A DNA stretch of 41,010 bases. It comes from an uncultured Anaerovibrio sp. (GTDB lineage Bacteria; Bacillota; Negativicutes; Selenomonadales; Selenomonadaceae). The notes under the pieces were generated by a model that was not told where the DNA came from, did no database searches, and saw only the letters and a list, made by a program, of their open reading frames with translations. Below are positions 40,798 through 41,010 of this stretch, piece after piece (position 1 is the stretch's first letter; each line of letters begins with the position of its first letter). The stretch spans positions 1 to 41,010 of the forward strand of contig CAKPVW010000014.1 in NCBI GenBank assembly GCA_934196075.1, written 5' to 3'. The position numbers and the translations under genes were made by a program.

Positions 40798-41010
40798 TTA
40801 CTTCTTCAGAGCGTCGCCCAGGTTATTCTGAGTGTTGCGTGCAGCAGCTACGGACTCAGCAAAGCGATCCTTCTCTACGCCATCCAGCTTCAGCTCAACG
40901 ATCTTCTCAACACCGTCAGCACCCAGGATTACTGGAACACCGATGCAGAGATCATCCTCGCCATACTCGCCCTCGAGATATACACAGCAAGGAATGAGCT
41001 TCTTGCCATC
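40798..41010 (-). CDS. mdh: Malate/lactate dehydrogenase family, C-terminal part
   Basis: The last 70 residues of an NAD-dependent malate or L-lactate dehydrogenase. The stretch shows the family's C-terminal motifs: VYLEGEYGEDDLCIGVPVI, LGADGVEKIVELKLDG and a final FAESVAAARNTQNN. The start of the gene lies beyond the right edge. Wording of the conserved GEYG-x-x-D-x-x-IGVP block is shared by malate and lactate dehydrogenases; malate dehydrogenase is somewhat more likely in a fermentative succinate/propionate maker, but the substrate-specificity loop is not in view. Confidence 0.8.
   Translation of the reverse strand, partial: DGKKLIPCCVYLEGEYGEDDLCIGVPVILGADGVEKIVELKLDGVEKDRFAESVAAARNTQNNLGDALKK

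Noticed and set aside
1..41010. Insertion sequences, CRISPR arrays, prophage genes, tRNA or rRNA genes
   Set aside because: I looked for transposases, integrases, spaced direct repeats and tRNA-like cloverleaves and saw none.

Overview
The window looks like a chromosomal housekeeping segment of a Negativicutes bacterium (diderm Firmicutes; Selenomonas/Anaerovibrio/Megamonas-like). It combines Firmicutes-type gene sets (der, DUF512, rpsA, ispH, SpoIID-like, queH, GntR next to glmU/prs/ispE) with outer-membrane machinery (a TonB-dependent receptor plus TonB/ExbB/ExbD). The genus assignment is an inference; no rRNA or tRNA gene was seen. Almost all genes are on the minus strand, so transcription mostly runs from high to low coordinates.

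Region by region (high to low, in transcription order): the 3' end of a malate/lactate dehydrogenase-type gene with a strong terminator (40.7-41.0 kb); an AT-rich gap and a small unknown gene (40.15-40.8 kb); tadA (39.5-40.0 kb). Two plus-strand genes form an island (37.4-39.4 kb): a degenerate P1B-ATPase-like protein whose catalytic motifs are all altered, and a TPR-like protein. They are separated from tadA by a 102-nt nested hairpin. Then come ispE, a GntR/FCD regulator, glmU and prs (33.0-37.3 kb), an aminotransferase, a GntR/UTRA regulator and an NhaC-type antiporter (29.3-33.0 kb), a YbgC-like thioesterase, and a three-gene unit of a membrane-anchored unknown, a CofE-like ligase and a FluC fluoride channel (26.9-29.1 kb).

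From 26.9 to 21.5 kb lies a cobalamin-uptake operon. A consensus promoter, a cobalamin riboswitch with B12 box, and an intrinsic terminator precede a BtuB-like receptor. The receptor is followed by a TIM-barrel protein of unknown role, ExbB, ExbD and TonB, and the operon closes with a 15-bp terminator stem. Next are the YifB/ComM-type AAA+ ATPase gene (own promoter) and a sensory pair: a lipoprotein solute-binding protein whose gene overlaps that of a hybrid histidine kinase ending in a receiver domain.

From 16.5 kb down to the left edge runs a long co-directional block that starts at a good promoter: ruvA-ruvB-queH-spoIID-like-queA-folE-folP-folB-folK-(26-codon ORF)-membrane protein-rluB-type-FAD oxidoreductase-aroA-cmk-plsC. 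After an extended -10 promoter it continues with ispH-rpsA-DUF512-der. It covers Holliday-junction processing, queuosine and folate synthesis (both starting from FolE chemistry), shikimate and nucleotide metabolism, phospholipid and isoprenoid synthesis, and ribosome function or assembly. The items most worth follow-up are the intact P-type-ATPase pseudoenzyme, the split ispH/rpsA pair with a 16-nt overlap, the SBP/hybrid-kinase pair with a palindrome at its promoter, the unexplained TIM-barrel member of the B12 operon, and the long nested hairpin between the convergent genes.
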